Source: Papiliotrema nemorosa
Lineage: Eukaryota; Basidiomycota; Tremellomycetes; Tremellales; Rhynchogastremaceae
Reading direction: 5' to 3'
Assembly: GCA_032158125.1 (NCBI GenBank)
Contig: JASKOT010000017.1
Span: 186,001 to 250,000 of the forward strand
Length of the DNA stretch: 64,000 nucleotides
Positions 19,859 to 32,461 of this stretch are shown one piece after another; position 1 is the stretch's first letter, and each line of letters opens with the position of its first letter. Under the pieces are notes generated by a model. That model had not been told where the DNA came from. It searched no databases and saw nothing but the letters and a program-made list of their open reading frames with translations. Made by a program: the position numbers and the translations under genes.

Positions 19859-20182
19859 GCGTTGGACTACCCTCAGAAGATACGATGGGCAATTAAGCGA
19901 CTACACTCGCAATAAGAGTGTGAGGGCGTGAAGAATGTATGAAGTCAACCCAGCAGCACCGATCATTACGACTTCTAATCCACTGACGAATCATCAAGGA
20001 CACCTGACGTTGCAGCATCTAGAAGCTTACTGGGCGTTATAATCAAGATGCGCAGCCATAAGCAGGAGTTGCAATCGCATAAGAACGGTGGCAACATCAG
20101 GACCCAGCACATTGCGTACATCTTTGAAGATGGATGACTCCATGACTAGTCGTCACGTTTGAGGAGGCAAGGTCGCAGCGCG
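19859..20182. other. Intergenic, HSP12 and F-box-like gene 3' ends
   Basis: About 320 bases between convergent genes. Nothing recognised. Confidence 0.5.
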
Positions 20183-20671
20183 TCATGCACCTCTACAAAC
20201 TTTTCTCAAGTCTCGAATGAGCCAAACCAGTTTCTGGCGATCTCCTAGTTCCACTTTAGCCGAAGACGTTTTGATCAATATCTTCCGAGGATGGACGAAC
20301 GCTGTGATGTAATGCGCAAGGTATCGAGCGGGTACGTCGCTTCCAGCCACAGCCGTGGGGCATATAGTTAGGGCGTCCAAGCGACCGAACAACGGTCGAG
20401 AAGAATCAAGGTTTCGCAGGGCCATCCCGACTTGGTCTCTTGACACCGGCGAGGAGAAAGATACCAGTAAAACTTGGGTTAGGGGAACGGTCTGTTTTGG
20501 ATACCAGGTTGAGATGTTGTATGGAATCCGTGGGAGGAGAGGGAGGATGACGGCGGAAAAGACTCGACAAGTCAGACTGAGGTTGACCATGGTTCTGCCA
20601 CTTTCAGTCATGATGAGCTCTTCGCAGATGATTGGGAGGAGATGAGCTGGTAAGGAAGGGGTGGGAAACAT
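20183..20671 (-). CDS. F-box-like protein of unknown function
   Basis: Single exon, 162 residues. The N-terminus (LPAHLLPIICEELI, then NLSLTCRVFSAVILPLL) has the spacing and hydrophobic pattern of an F-box: Leu-Pro near residue 8, a helix, then S-L-T-C-R and a closing Pro-Leu-Leu. The remaining 110 residues show no leucine-rich repeats or WD repeats. Basidiomycetes carry many short, lineage-specific F-box-like proteins of this shape that are assumed to link SCF ubiquitin ligases to targets. Function here is inferred only from the N-terminal pattern. The reverse strand also has a 96-residue frame, without recognisable similarity. Confidence 0.55.
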   Translation of the reverse strand: MFPTPSLPAHLLPIICEELIMTESGRTMVNLSLTCRVFSAVILPLLPRIPYNISTWYPKQTVPLTQVLLVSFSSPVSRDQVGMALRNLDSSRPLFGRLDALTICPTAVAGSDVPARYLAHYITAFVHPRKILIKTSSAKVELGDRQKLVWLIRDLRKVCRGA

Positions 20672-20954
20672 CTTATGGAGTTATGGCAAAAGATATAGCT
20701 GATACCTCACTGTCTATCTAACAGATTGGAGAGCTGAAATCAAAGCGAGGTGTATCCTTTGTGGGAGGACGCAGGTGTCAGCCGATGGATCCTTTCTTCC
20801 TCAACATGTCAAGGCAACAAGACCGACTAGTGGAGCAAGATGCACCAAATCACACGCAACAGTCATGCATTTGCGGACCTATGGATATCCTCGAGGCGAT
20901 CACCGTGCAAGTTCGACTTGACTTCAACCTTTGTCAATGCGCAAAGGGCTGGAC

Positions 20955-21503
20955 CTATCTCCCTCCGATCGACTTGATGAGCGCTTCCAGCTTTTTCTGT
21001 ATCACGGCATATCGATTCGAACAAGACTAGCATCAACATCGCATTTCGAATCGGCTCACCTTTGCATCCCGACCGATCCCAGCGCCTGTTTGAGCCCAAT
21101 TGGGTGATACTCTCGGATGAACAGCTTTGAACAAATGCCAATCTTCTTCTCCTGACCAGGCGCCAGTCTTTCCTCCTTTCCCAGGAGTTGCCAATTCCGA
21201 CTTGACCTTTTTCGGTGAGTTCTTAGGTGAGACTTTGGCCCTTTTCTTGGACTTCGTGATCTCGCCAGCCGAGTCGGAATCGTCCTTCTCCATCTTCATA
21301 TTGGGCTTGTCGTCTTCCTCGGGTCGAGTATCAGTATTTAGGATGGGGTCAAAGTCCGAGTCGGAGGCTGATCCAGTATCTGACCCCGAGGGGCTCGGCG
21401 TAGGGGAGAAGAAGTTGTCGTACTTTGGACCGGATAGAGAACGGTCGTAAAGCTTGGAAGCGGCTCGTCGGGGAGTACGAGGGGTTCGAGGGGAAGCGGG
21501 CAT
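20955..21503 (-). CDS. Small Myb/SANT-like protein
   Basis: Exons 21503-21060 and 20996-20955 give 161 residues. The first 100 residues are disordered: an arginine/threonine-proline N-terminus (PRTPRTPRRA), Ser/Pro patches, an acidic stretch (DSDFDP, RPEEDD) and a basic nuclear-localisation-like region (KSKKRAKVSPKNSPKKVK). The C-terminal 50 residues, GAWSGEEDWHLFKAVHPR onwards to the splice and then KKLEALIKSIGGR, look like a single short Myb/SANT repeat with the first conserved Trp and acidic pair; a second Trp occurs in SPNWAQ. This suggests a small chromatin or DNA-binding protein. Name and targets unknown. The second exon adds only 13 residues but completes the last helix. Confidence 0.65.
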
Positions 21504-22072
21504 TGTAAGAGATAGGAATGCTATGAGTATGTCGGAAGCGGTGGATTGTAGGCTGTGACTGTATAGCCAGGAGAAAGTATTGAGGATGGGATGGCTGATG
21601 AGAGTTACCGGACAGAGTGATATATATACCTCACCGACCAGGGCGTCTGAGCCGGTACTTCATGTTGGTTGTCAACTTGCAAATGACGCATCCGTGTGGT
21701 CAGTATTCACTTACAACCAATCACTTCAGCTCTTCCGCTCTTTGAACAGTCTCCTCGAGACGGCCGTCGGCTAGGAGATGCGGTTTCGATGAACCAGGAG
21801 ATCCAAAGGACCCCCCGGTTGTCAACTTCATCTGTCACCCTGTTCCTGTCAGTCACCAAGTTGTATCGGTAGGGATTACATGACGTGACACTGCAACGTG
21901 AAGCTTTCGTAGCGTAAATCGTAATGCATAATATGTTGAATGAGTCTGTCTCTGTCGGTCGTATGTCGTGCAACATGCAAATTCTGTCAGAGTCCGTAAA
22001 TTCGTCTATGATAGGTCAACGACCAACATTGTCCATGATGATAGGGATACAGTCGTTCAAGCTCATTCTATC
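21504..22072. other. Intergenic between Myb-like gene and chitin synthase
   Basis: About 570 bases. A TATATATA tract at 21620-21627 lies upstream of the Myb-like gene on its promoter side. The minus strand has an 89-codon frame (21976-21707) that could be read as a chitin-synthase exon by splicing, but it has no similarity to that family. Confidence 0.5.
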
Positions 22073-25000
22073 TCATAAGCAACCACATAGTCGGTCGACA
22101 AACCACTCACCAGCAAGAACTTTTTCAATGATTCGGTTGATTCCATCCTTTCTCGAAGTCAACCCCACCCCGTACTCTTCCTCCAACTGTTTTCGCACTC
22201 CCTTTTTGGTCAGAGTGTCCAAATCTGCTCCTCCGCAGATCCTCCTGATACTGCCTTCCAATTGAGAATCCGTGATGCCCTCTGCGCCTAATGCAATAGG
22301 CGTAGTCTCGACATTCATTTCTGGCAAGAAATTCGATTGAGGGCGGGATGCGGGTGCACCGTACGAGTAGCTCGACATGCGTGCTGCCTCTGGTGGGAAA
22401 CCGTACGATGATGCCCGGTCGAAAGCGGGAGTTTGCGTCTGAGCACCGATCAAGGAATAAGACGAGCCCCGATTCTCCACCACGGGTTGACCGTAGAATG
22501 ATCCTGATCGATTATCGCCTCCATAAAATGACCTGGTATCTCCGCCATAGAATGACCTGGTGTCCCCACCGTGGAATGATCTCGTGTCGGACTGCGGGGC
22601 AAGCGGAACCATACCACTCATAGGGCTACCTTGACCCATGAAGCTGTTGCTATAAGGGATCTGCGGGGGTTCAAAGTTGGATCGAGGTCGCAGATCTGCG
22701 TACGATCCGGCGGGCGAGATGATTCTTGATTGAGGTTGATCATACCCGTCGTAGCCGTAGGCCGAAGGAGCTCTCGAGCCATATTCGTTCTTCTGTGGAG
22801 GCATGTAGCTACCCAAAGATTTGTTCGACTCGTGATCCCACAACTCATTCCTGTTGATCAGCGATACACTTGGGTTTATGGCTATTACACGCACTCATAA
22901 TCGTTCCAGCTCTTGAGAGGGATGGATTTGGGATCGAATTTCCCCTCATCCTAATAATCAGCGATGCACAGGTAAGATTACTGCCGACTCACGTGAATGA
23001 CAATCTTTCTACCCTTTTCCCCGACCACTATCATATCAGCTCTGCTATTTCGAGTGAAGGACCCATCTTACCCAATCTAGTGGAACCCCAAGAAAAGTCG
23101 TCCATCTTCCAGAATGAATACAGCGGGAGGAAAAACGAGAATACAGGAATGGCCAAAATGTAGACTAACATCAGTGGTACTCGGTGCGATGCCTGTGATG
23201 AACTCACAGACCATCCACGCAATCATATCCCATCTCATTCTGAAGATGAAGATCAAAGCTTGGAGGCCGTAGATCGCAGCAAGCATGATGATTGACAGGA
23301 CCGGGATAGTTTTGCCCTCGCTAACCACGAGGTAGATCAGGTATCCAATCTTGAACGTCAGCCACAATTAATCGTATTCTTGCTCACATAGGCCACCGTG
23401 ACCGGCGCGACGATGGTGGAGAGCAGATCGATGAAGACGACAAAGCGCATCGAGAAACAGCAGAAACCACACAACTGGTCCAGGAAGACCAACTCGGCCA
23501 AATTGTGAACAGTGGAATTGATCCATCGACGTCGTTGGGACAACAAGACTTTGGCGGAGTCGGGAGCGACAGTTTGAGCGTGGGCGTCCCTCACAAACTT
23601 GGTCTTGTAGGTCGGGAAATGCTTGAGGACCAGCGTCGTAAGGTAACGGTCTTCACCTAGGTGAAGCAAGTTTTTCAAGTGCAAAGTGTCGACTCGGTTC
23701 TCACTGTAGTCGTGGATAATCTGGTTCGAAACGAACAGGGGCTTGTGCGTGTCTGGCGTTCGGAGTCGGTACATGGAGAAACAACCGGGGAGACAAGTGA
23801 TCGATCCAAACAATGACTCGAAGGCCTTGGCGAGATGATGCGAGATGAAGTATTCGTACACCTATGTGGTCAGTATCACAACCCTAAGCTTCACGCAGGT
23901 CACTAACTTGAGCCATCGTCACAATGGATTGCTTGGCATTGGCGATGGAAGTCTCTCCGCAGACACCGATGATCTTCTTGTCGTGCATCATACTGCCATC
24001 AGTCTCGCCAGCGACGTGATTTGCATGTCAACTCACGCAGAGACGAGCCGATTCAACGAAAACTCTTCGACCGTGGTGTCCGCATCGACCATGAACAAGT
24101 ACTCGTAGAAACTGGGGTTGACACCAATCACATTTTTGATTTGATGATACATTTCCAATTCGAGCGGGTTCATCGGTGCATTGAAGTGGATCTATAGTCA
24201 GCATAATCAAATCTCAAGGGCCTACCTTGTTGAGGAAGTGCATAATGATCATCTGCGAATCCCGTTTACCTCGGTTTCCAGGCTTGGGTCGCTCGCTCGG
24301 TTTGCCAACTTTGACAATGACCAAATATGGCACGACGTGTCCTGCGCATTCGTACAATCCAGCATAGATTTTACCCATGTTGTGCTGCTTAGACCCTTCA
24401 CCCAGACTCTGGAAGCTCAAAGGCTCAGGGTCCGCGTTCGGATCCACGCCGAGGATATCCAGTACGATGGCTGGAGTAGGTTTGTCGTTTCCGAAACCTT
24501 TGATATTTCCATCGCACACAACCAAGAGCAGCTTTCTCTTGTCGTCATACTTGAGACGCACAAGTGAATCGATAGTTCTTCTGAGCGACTCTTCTCCCTC
24601 GGTATAACAAGGCACTTGACATATGACGAATTTGTCGTGGTTCTCTGGCGCTCGAGAACTGCCAAAGTGCAAAGCTGCCAAGAACTTGAACCCAATAATG
24701 GCAACCATGACTATCGACAGTGCGAGCAAGATGTAGGTCGAAAACTCGCATTGTGCCGAGTCTCGAGTGTCGACCTTGCCTATGATGAACAAGTTTCGCA
24801 AGCATTGCTTTTGCCTATCGACGACATCCTGACCAATGCTGCTGGCGAGATTGTCAAGCAGCGTTGTAATGTCTTTGCCCGAGTTGTAGGTGAAAAGCTG
24901 AATCACTTGACTGGCCATGAACTGCCTATCGGCTTGATCCTCTGCAGTAAAGTTGTAGTTGTCTGGTCCACGAAGACCTCCACCGTTCTGTTGTATATAT

Positions 25001-28000
25001 GTGGTGAGCTCGTACACCAGTCCGTCGTAGATGGCCACAGCTCGACCAGCCGAAGCCATGTTCTTAATGTCCTTCTTGGTATGGCCCATGAAACCCTTTC
25101 GGAATCGATATCGCATCATGATCATCATCTCCTCGTACCAGTCTGGTCGCGAGTCGTTGGTGTATGCTCGGAAATCGTGGTATTGGCTGTACGGGTCGGA
25201 GGTGTTGGTAGAGTCGAGAGTGACGTAGGGGCTGATCGAACCCGTGGTTCCTCCACACAGGGCACTGACTTGAACGGGGAAGAGGTTTGACGCATCGAGT
25301 CCTCCGTATTGCATGACTGATTTACCGGGTACAACTGAGACTGCCGTCAAATGAGTCGGCAAGAACGAAGATAAATCGAAGACTTCTCCTCTTATTGCGA
25401 GGAAAGCATTGTTCGGACTATCCTTGTAATTGTGCGAAGCCAATTCCTGGCTCGAGAAGACGTGCTGAGTCGGACAAATCAAGGCACCGAGAACAGCGAT
25501 CACGAAGATGGTGCAACCGCAAATGAACCAAATGATCAGGTTGATGGTCAACTTTTCCCTCCATGCTTGCCGAATATCCTGTCGTTTCATCCTACCCACT
25601 CGGCTTAGCATGAAGCTGGGAATCCAGAAGGTGAGCAGCCGGCACAGCCAAACCCAACGACGACGGGCCAGTGACTCTTTGTACTCCTCTTGAATCTCGC
25701 CATCTTGCGGCTCGGCGTCGAGTGGGTCTTTCTCGTCCTTCCCGTTGAAGTCGCGGAACATATTTCGCGAGGGTGCATACGTTTCGGTCCCAATGTTGGA
25801 TCCCGTATCGCCAAATTGACTAGCCGATACTTGGGACGGTGCGAAACCTCGTCGTTCATCAAAATCAGGTGAATCTTGACGAAGCGGTTGAGCATGTTCC
25901 ACGAGAGGAAGGGCTACTGTCGATTCTCCGCGATCGAAACCGCTGCTATACAAGAGGGGCGAAGCTGGCGGAGAAGCATCCTGATATGGGGAGAAGGGAT
26001 CCTTGGAGTCCTTCTCGACCAGAACCTCTTGCTCTTCCCTTCGATGCGGTACCTCTTCACCCTCCTCCATACGCAAACGGTCCTCGAAACGATGAAAGAC
26101 GTCATGCGATAAAAAAACCTATTTGTTAGCCGGGTTCGAGTGGGTCGGCGCACCCTGTTGGTTCCCATGCCCATTTGGGAGTCACTCAGTTTGAGCACCC
26201 GCTTGAGATCTTGCAATCGATCTACATATGCCGGACCTTCTGGGATACCTCTGGCGGTGAACTCCTCGGCATATCGCTCACAAGCCTCTTTGTGGGTCAT
26301 TCTCACTTCATAGGCCGTTTGCAGGCGTTGGGCCATCTCGGGAATACCCAGCGCCCTGATTTGAGACTTGACAGACCGGGTCTCGACTTGAGCAGCCAAT
26401 TGCGAATCGTTGGGTCGGAGACAAAAGACGAACCACGGTTGAGCCTGGTCAAAGGTGGATAGTAGGGTCTCCAATGCCGCCGCGTGCTGGCCGGCTACAC
26501 ATTGCAGCTCTTTTCCAGCGACTGTCCCGTCGTTGCCGCCTCCCACTTGATCATCCTCGTCCTCATCGTCGCCCTCCTCGGTGACGGAAGGCAGTTTGCT
26601 TCCCTTTTTGCGTCTGGTTGATGGAGCTCGCATGGGTCGTACGGGTTGTTGCGCTGCCACGATGGTCTCGTCATTCCGGGGATGAGTTTGAGTCGCGATG
26701 GATTTATTCGAGAAGAGACTTTTGATGAATGGGTTGTTCGAACCTTGGACTTCGGCGCTCGAGCTGGGGCCGAGTGTAGCGCCCCTGAGCAGACGTAAAA
26801 TATCGGCACTAGTCTCGTTGGCGTTGCGCTCCAAGAAATTCTCAGCCGAATAGGTGACAGGCCCAGAGTAGTGGTTGATGGTGAAGCCTGCGTGACCTCC
26901 CAAAGAGAACGAAGAGTGACCTTGATATCGTTTTCCCATTGCCTCTAGCATGTTGCTCTCACTCTTTTTCTTTTGCGCGTTGTCGTCCACAATGCGTATG
27001 ATCCCCGCCCTCGAATCCGACATCATTCTCAAACATTCAGTGTTGTCATAGTAGGGGATTTTCGCGGCGTTCAATTTCTCCTTTGTCGCCTCTTCAAACG
27101 ACTTGACGTGAATCCGCTTGAGGATCCAATTGTGGACCTTTTCGTTGGCAAAGTTGAAGCAGAATTGGTCGACAGAATTGGTCCCTGTGGTCGGCCCGGC
27201 GTTATTTTGTGATCCTGGCAGGTCGAGCAGAGCGATGAAGGAGCCGAACGAGTCTTTGCAGAGTTTTTGGTTGATGTGCTCGTTGAGCCAAGAGAAAAGC
27301 AGCGAGTAGAGCGTCCTGGCGAGTTCGTCACGGACTTGTTCTGCTTGTTCTGGGTCTAGGAAAGTGGTGCAGACCTCCTTTCGCATGAGGATTGTTTTGA
27401 ACGAGAACAGTTCCGCCAGTGCCTCAGCTGAGACGCCCAGGAACTCTGCCACAGTCTCCAGAACATCCTGATTGTACACTGCTGCTCCTTCCTGATCCTG
27501 ATGACCTCCAGCAATGAATTGGAGGTTGCCGATGTGGACGATGGTAGCTAGTAACTGGCAAACCTGCGCGACCAGTCGAGTCGACATGCCGACCGCCTTG
27601 AACGCCAGCTTGAGCTTGTCAAATTGTTGTTTATCGTCTACTCCCGGGCGTCTAATTCGACTTTGCAAATACCGATAGTCGTTGGTATTTCCCAAGCGGA
27701 GATGTGTCCTCTCCTCTCCAGCAACTCCAGCAACCAGATAGTAGAATACGTGGAAATTTCGCTCGCCGGTAATGGGTGCCTGTGATACTCGTGACCGCTC
27801 AAAGTAGTACTCTATGGTCTTGATACCGTCGAGCCGGCCTTTATCGTTGAATTGTAGCTCGGTGTAGTTGCCGAATCGCGAGGCATTGTCGTTGAAAGAG
27901 GTGTGTGCGTTTCCAAATGACTCGAGTATAAACTGGCAATTAGTTGTCGCTTAAAATCCAACGCCGAGACCTGAGACGCACCTGGGCATTTGCGACCTGG

Positions 28001-28582
28001 CTACCTAGTTTGTACCCCTTTTTTCCATGACTAGCCACGCTAACTTCCGAGATCGCCTTTATAGCCAGACGCCTCATCTCGCTTTTGCCTGATCCAACCG
28101 CACCGCTACATGGTCAGTACAGATCCAGACGCTGAGCTCACCTCATGAGCATGATCTGATCCTGTCTCGTCCTTCGCATGTTATAGTACGCGCCCAGAGC
28201 CATCCTGAAGACATGGGGGCTCAACCTCTCTTTCGCCAACCCTGATCCTCGATCTTCTCGCGGGACTTCATCATCTACCGCCGATCTGTAGTATTCCGCT
28301 ACGTAGTCTTGTAGAGATGCATCGCCGTTGGTAGGGAGGTACTTGTGAGGGTTTACAGAAATGAGAGCGGTAGACGAGATGGCGGTGTAAGGGGTCTGAG
28401 CAAGGTATCGTTCTCTCAGTGTCGCTAGGATCGTGTCTTCAGCAATGGACGGTAAAGCGCTGATGTCAGCTCTCTTACCGTGCATACAAGCGTCAATGGG
28501 AGCTTGTAAGTCGTGAAGCTCACCATATATCACTGATATTTTCGAAACGGGATGCTCCTCGAGGGTGCGATGGACCCGCCAT
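22073..28582 (-). CDS. Chitin synthase with N-terminal myosin-like motor domain (class V/VII)
   Basis: Large membrane glycosyltransferase polymerising UDP-GlcNAc into cell-wall chitin, fused to a myosin-like motor. Thirteen exons: 28582-28524, 28459-28142, 28105-27982, 27932-26154, 26118-24226, 24191-24037, 23992-23908, 23861-23388, 23349-23208, 23164-23072, 23027-22993, 22950-22895, 22850-22073; about 1996 residues. Motor: P-loop GAVGSGKSE, switch [16 protein letters not shown], switch II-like LLDLPGSQ. Then membrane helices ([20 protein letters not shown]), a cytochrome-b5-like segment and the GT2 domain with [27 protein letters not shown] and the catalytic [12 protein letters not shown]. 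After the last helices come a Ser/Gly/Tyr repeat tail and a C-terminal DEK_C-type domain ([20 protein letters not shown]). The last few residues are uncertain: a donor GTGAGT follows LAG, so the true stop could differ slightly. Confidence 0.95.
22500..22595 (-). repeat. Short in-frame tandem repeat in the chitin synthase tail
   Basis: The coding strand carries three to four diverged 27-nt units translating to [24 protein letters not shown] and DNRSGSFYG. They sit in the disordered region between the last membrane segment and the DEK_C-type domain. Confidence 0.8.
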
Positions 28583-29156
28583 CACGTCGATGTCAGTCTC
28601 TCGTCGATGGTGAAGTGTTGTTTGTCCGCCAAGCCAGAGCTATGAGTCGTATCACTTGAATCGTCAGTCGTCGTTGTTCGTACAAATCCTCTCGGCGACG
28701 TCTCAAGGTCGTTATTGCTGAACGATCGGACGAGTTTTGGTAAGAAAGGAGAGTGGAATGGTGGAACGGGAAAGCGGAAGGACCGGTTGGTCAGGTTTCG
28801 TGTGGGATGTTTTTTCTCGGCTCAAGTGGCTGTGCATGGCATCATTTAGCTCTCAATGCATCAATACAGAATGATGTACAATCGATACCACATGCATGGA
28901 ATGTTGTTCTGCTCGTACCTGTACCTCCCATTCCCTCACGCATGCATGCATGCTGCCAGTGGCCGTCGTGGTCGATGACAGTGGTGAGCTGTGAATTATG
29001 GGATCGACCTCTCTCACCTGAAACGTTTGACCCTGAAATGGGTATACCCCGCGTCGAGAATGACCGAGATGCACCTCGGTCAGGAGAGTGTCATACATAC
29101 ATCGCAATCAGCCCAAAAGTATCTACAGCTATTCATCATCATCAACGACGTCTAAC
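28583..29156. other. Chitin synthase promoter and 3' flank of the next gene
   Basis: About 570 bases. A plus-strand frame of 146 codons here has no recognisable similarity. A GT-rich and CATG-rich stretch (repeated catgcatgcatg) lies around 28940-28952. No other element is recognised. Confidence 0.45.
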
Positions 29157-32100
29157 TTACCGCCTGCCTATGGCCAAGTCGGCAGCGTCCTGAATCTTAT
29201 GCACCATCTTCTTACCAGCCTTCTTCATCTTTATTTTGAACTTTTCTCCTCGAGGAAGCAAGTCGTACATTCGCCTTTCTGCAGCCTCAAAGTCCATTCG
29301 CAGCTGGATGTTCCTCTCTTGAGCCGTCTGTGGTCGACTGACTCCTTCAATCTGCATGACCGTGTATTCTGTATCGGACATGCCTCGAGACCGAGAGGGT
29401 TTAGGCACTGGCGGAGAGGGCGATGTGATCTTGACCGAAGGGGTCGTCGGTGCAATGTTCTCCACAGGCGCAAAGTCCTCTTTGTACGCGTACGACGTCT
29501 TTCGAGAATGAAAGACCTTCATGATGGATCGTCGTCGGACCATAGGAATAGCCTCCTTGAACGTGGGACTTTTAGCGTTCCCGTTGTCATCCGGCTTTGG
29601 CGTGAACGACATGAGCAGATTATCCATCGAACCTGACTATCAGCATTCGACACCATTGGCCATATGACATACGTGAAAAGGCATGGCTGACTTTTGTTGC
29701 CAGGTTCGGAGCTAGGTCTTTGGCGACCTCTATGCTGCGTCGTCTCAAATGCCCCTTGTTCTCAGTGACCTCATTGGGAGGTCGAGGAGGAAGGTCCGTC
29801 AACCAAGTGTGGTAACGTGCCAAAGTCTCATGCGAGGTCGCGAAATCGGTTTCCATACGGATCATGGTGGGTTTTGAAGGTCGTTTGGCCGGCAGACCCT
29901 CTTCCTCGGCAGTAGGCACCTTTTCCACGAGCCTCTCTTCGGATTGATCACCTACTGGCAGTCGTTGAGTAATGCCCAGAGCGTCACTAATGACGCTGAC
30001 AGGTCGAGTGAGCTTCGCCTTTTCCAAGGACACGGCCTGCGACCGGATCGCAGAAAGAGGCTCCAGCGTGTCTGTCTCCTCCGCCTGTGCTACGTTGTAC
30101 GAGTGCTGTTGCTGGAGGTGCAGTGCCCGCTGAATAGCGTCTGGCGTGAGAAGATCCTCTTCGAACCCAGAATCTTCAGATGCCTCCTCTTCATGTCGTC
30201 TCTGTCGGGCTGAATCATAGTCCATCTCCGACAACAGAATATCGCGAGATACTTTGTATGTCTCGAATTTTCGGTGAGTGATCACATAATCTATGACCGC
30301 TCGGAGATTAGCCTCGCGTCGTCGTCCATAGGCAAGTCGGTATGCATCGGAGATGTCCTCCTCTGGGTACCATGTTCCGTTAATGTGCCTTCCGAGCTCC
30401 CCGTTTCGTACTCGCGGCGAGGCCATTTCGAGATGAGCATGTCGGCTTTGGTGTAGATGTTCTTTGGCGTCCCTTTGTTGTTCGATTAGCGTAGAGAAAT
30501 ACTGTGGCGAGAGGAGCCGTTCCTTGTCAGCCGCGCTGAGGACAGAGGCGTCACTGTTAAGCCTCTTGCGAGGAAGCGGATCAATGTTTCCCGGCCCGGC
30601 GAGAACAAGATCTCTGCCAGTGTAGCATGGAACATATGCCCTCAGTACCCTGGCCGCATGTTGTGAAATGAAGGCCGCCTCGTCTTTGGTGAACTGCATG
30701 GCGAACAACGACGCCGTCGTCTGCAGCCTACCAAGCTCCTGGCGATTCTCTGCAGATATCTGCACAAATGGAGTGCTCAGAAGCTGAACCCGAGATATTT
30801 TCGATGTCTGAACCTTTGAAGGTGCAAAGGGTGCAGCGATTGAGGCGATCCCAGTAGACGAGTGCGGATCACCATCATTTGAGTTGTCTTGGCCATGATC
30901 TGCACTCGGATCAGACCGAGTGGAGACACCGCTTGAAGCGCTGAGTCGTGGATGCTCGAGATGCGCTTCGACAATGCGCATCACTTGATCGCCTAGGGGC
31001 TCTTTCCCGCTCCGTATAGAGGCCAACAACTGTCGCCCATTGTCGACAGACTCCACCGCTAGGATCTCTCGACAATGCCGAAGCATGCGTTCAGTCATTT
31101 CCATCACCATATGCGCCTCTTCGAACCGATTGACCGTCATCAAAAACTTGAACCAGTCTTCCAGCTCACCCAGGGTGGGCGAGTCGGAAGACGATGGTGG
31201 TGCCTGAGCTTGCCACATGCTTTCGCGGAACAAGTCGAGGGCAATCTGCTCGAGCAGATCTTCAGCCGCAATTCGTTTGGGGATGTCGCCTTGATATCGC
31301 TTATCGTAGGCTTTTTGCAATCGAGGAGTCAGCTCCCAGCGGTACACGTAGAACAAGCAGTCGCGCGTGGCGGCCCTCTTTCCAGTGTGGTCAGGTCCTG
31401 TCGCAGAAGCGGTAGACGCGGTAGTGTCAGTACCCGTCCGTTCCTGGATATGGCTACTGGGGACATCGCTGGATTGCTGGACACCTTCCGCGATGTCTGC
31501 TGGACGAGCGGGCAATGGTTCGTGGCTGACTTTTGGCGCAACCTCAATTATGGATTTAGGTCGAGCTGTACGCGTGGATGAGCGAGGGACAATTACCGCC
31601 GCCGGAGAAAAAGCGTTGGATACAGGTGCTTTGAGATTGAGGCCAGTCCCATTCAGGTCGTCATCTAAGCGGTCAGAAAAGCTCCAGCATGGCACTCGAC
31701 CCTATACTGACCTTGGCAGTGATGTGGAGAGGGGTGATTGGCCTCGTCATCGATTACGGGGATAGCCTTTCTGGATGTTCTTCTGACGGGTTTGATACGG
31801 GTAGGCGCAGCGAAACCCAAAATTCTAGCAGTGTCGGTGGCAGGCTGCTTGCTATCCGACGGTGAACGGCTGGCCACAGTCTCAGAAGCTTCCTTGTTGG
31901 GCCATAGAACGTCCTCATCCTTGGAATCCTGCCAGGGAGCATGGTCTGCTGCCTGCGATGGCGCGACTTCTCGTGCTTCGGATACGAAAGCGCGTGTAGC
32001 GTGGTGAACATTCGCCTCGGGAGAGGGAGCCGGTGACTATCGTCAACATGTGTTCATGCGCGCAGGATCTTGCATACCTTGAGAGCTTTTACTGGGACCT

Positions 32101-32431
32101 GGTGACAGATAAGACTTGTTTTGCTTCCATTCCGACTTTCAGCCAGTCTTGCCTCGTGTTCGGCAACACACTCCTCGGCGTTGATCGACAGGCGGTACCG
32201 GGCAGAGGTAGGGACACTCCTGAGAGTGTAGATTTTAGCAGCCGGTAGGAGACTCCTCTCTCCGATCGTAATTGTGGGTACCGATACTTGAGGGCCGTCT
32301 CCTTTCGACGCGTCGGTCGATCTGAGGTGTGGCCCAGACTCGATCCGCACATCGTCTGTAGGGAGCTTGATCCCCATCAGACGTAGGAAGGACGGTCCTC
32401 GTAATTGACCGTCGGTGGGCAGTTCCGTCAT
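29157..32431 (-). CDS. Large protein of unknown function
   Basis: Exons 32431-32078, 32036-31712, 31664-29673 and 29632-29157 join in frame to 1048 residues. No domain is recognised with confidence. The first third is disordered (Ser/Pro/Arg/Ala-rich). A more ordered part starts at about residue 290 (RDCLFYVYRWELTPRLQKAY) and includes a helical stretch LGELEDWFKFLMTVNRFEEA, continuing HMVMEMTERMLRHCREIL, that faintly recalls a helical-bundle or RGS-type domain. Later parts contain EEDISDAYRLAYGRRREANL, long charged helices and a strongly basic end (KFKIKMKKAGKKMVHKIQD). The long third exon with uninterrupted coding supports a real protein. The start may instead be the ATG at 32377. A GTAAGT donor overlaps the stop, so a further exon cannot be excluded. 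Confidence 0.75.
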
Positions 32432-32461
32432 AGGGTATATGGGTATAGTCGTCGCAGAAGT

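Noticed and set aside
26125..26150. B-box-like ggttcgagt in a chitin synthase intron
   Set aside because: The intron is 35 nt and cannot hold a tRNA; no A-box is present.
28524..28545. Use of a 21-nt mini-intron at the first donor of the chitin synthase
   Set aside because: A 64-nt intron from the same donor to the acceptor at 28460 restores the conserved [15 protein letters not shown] segment and is of normal length.
28753..29193. 146-codon plus-strand frame in the chitin synthase promoter
   Set aside because: No similarity and no typical codon pattern; it overlaps the 3' end of the neighbouring gene antisense.
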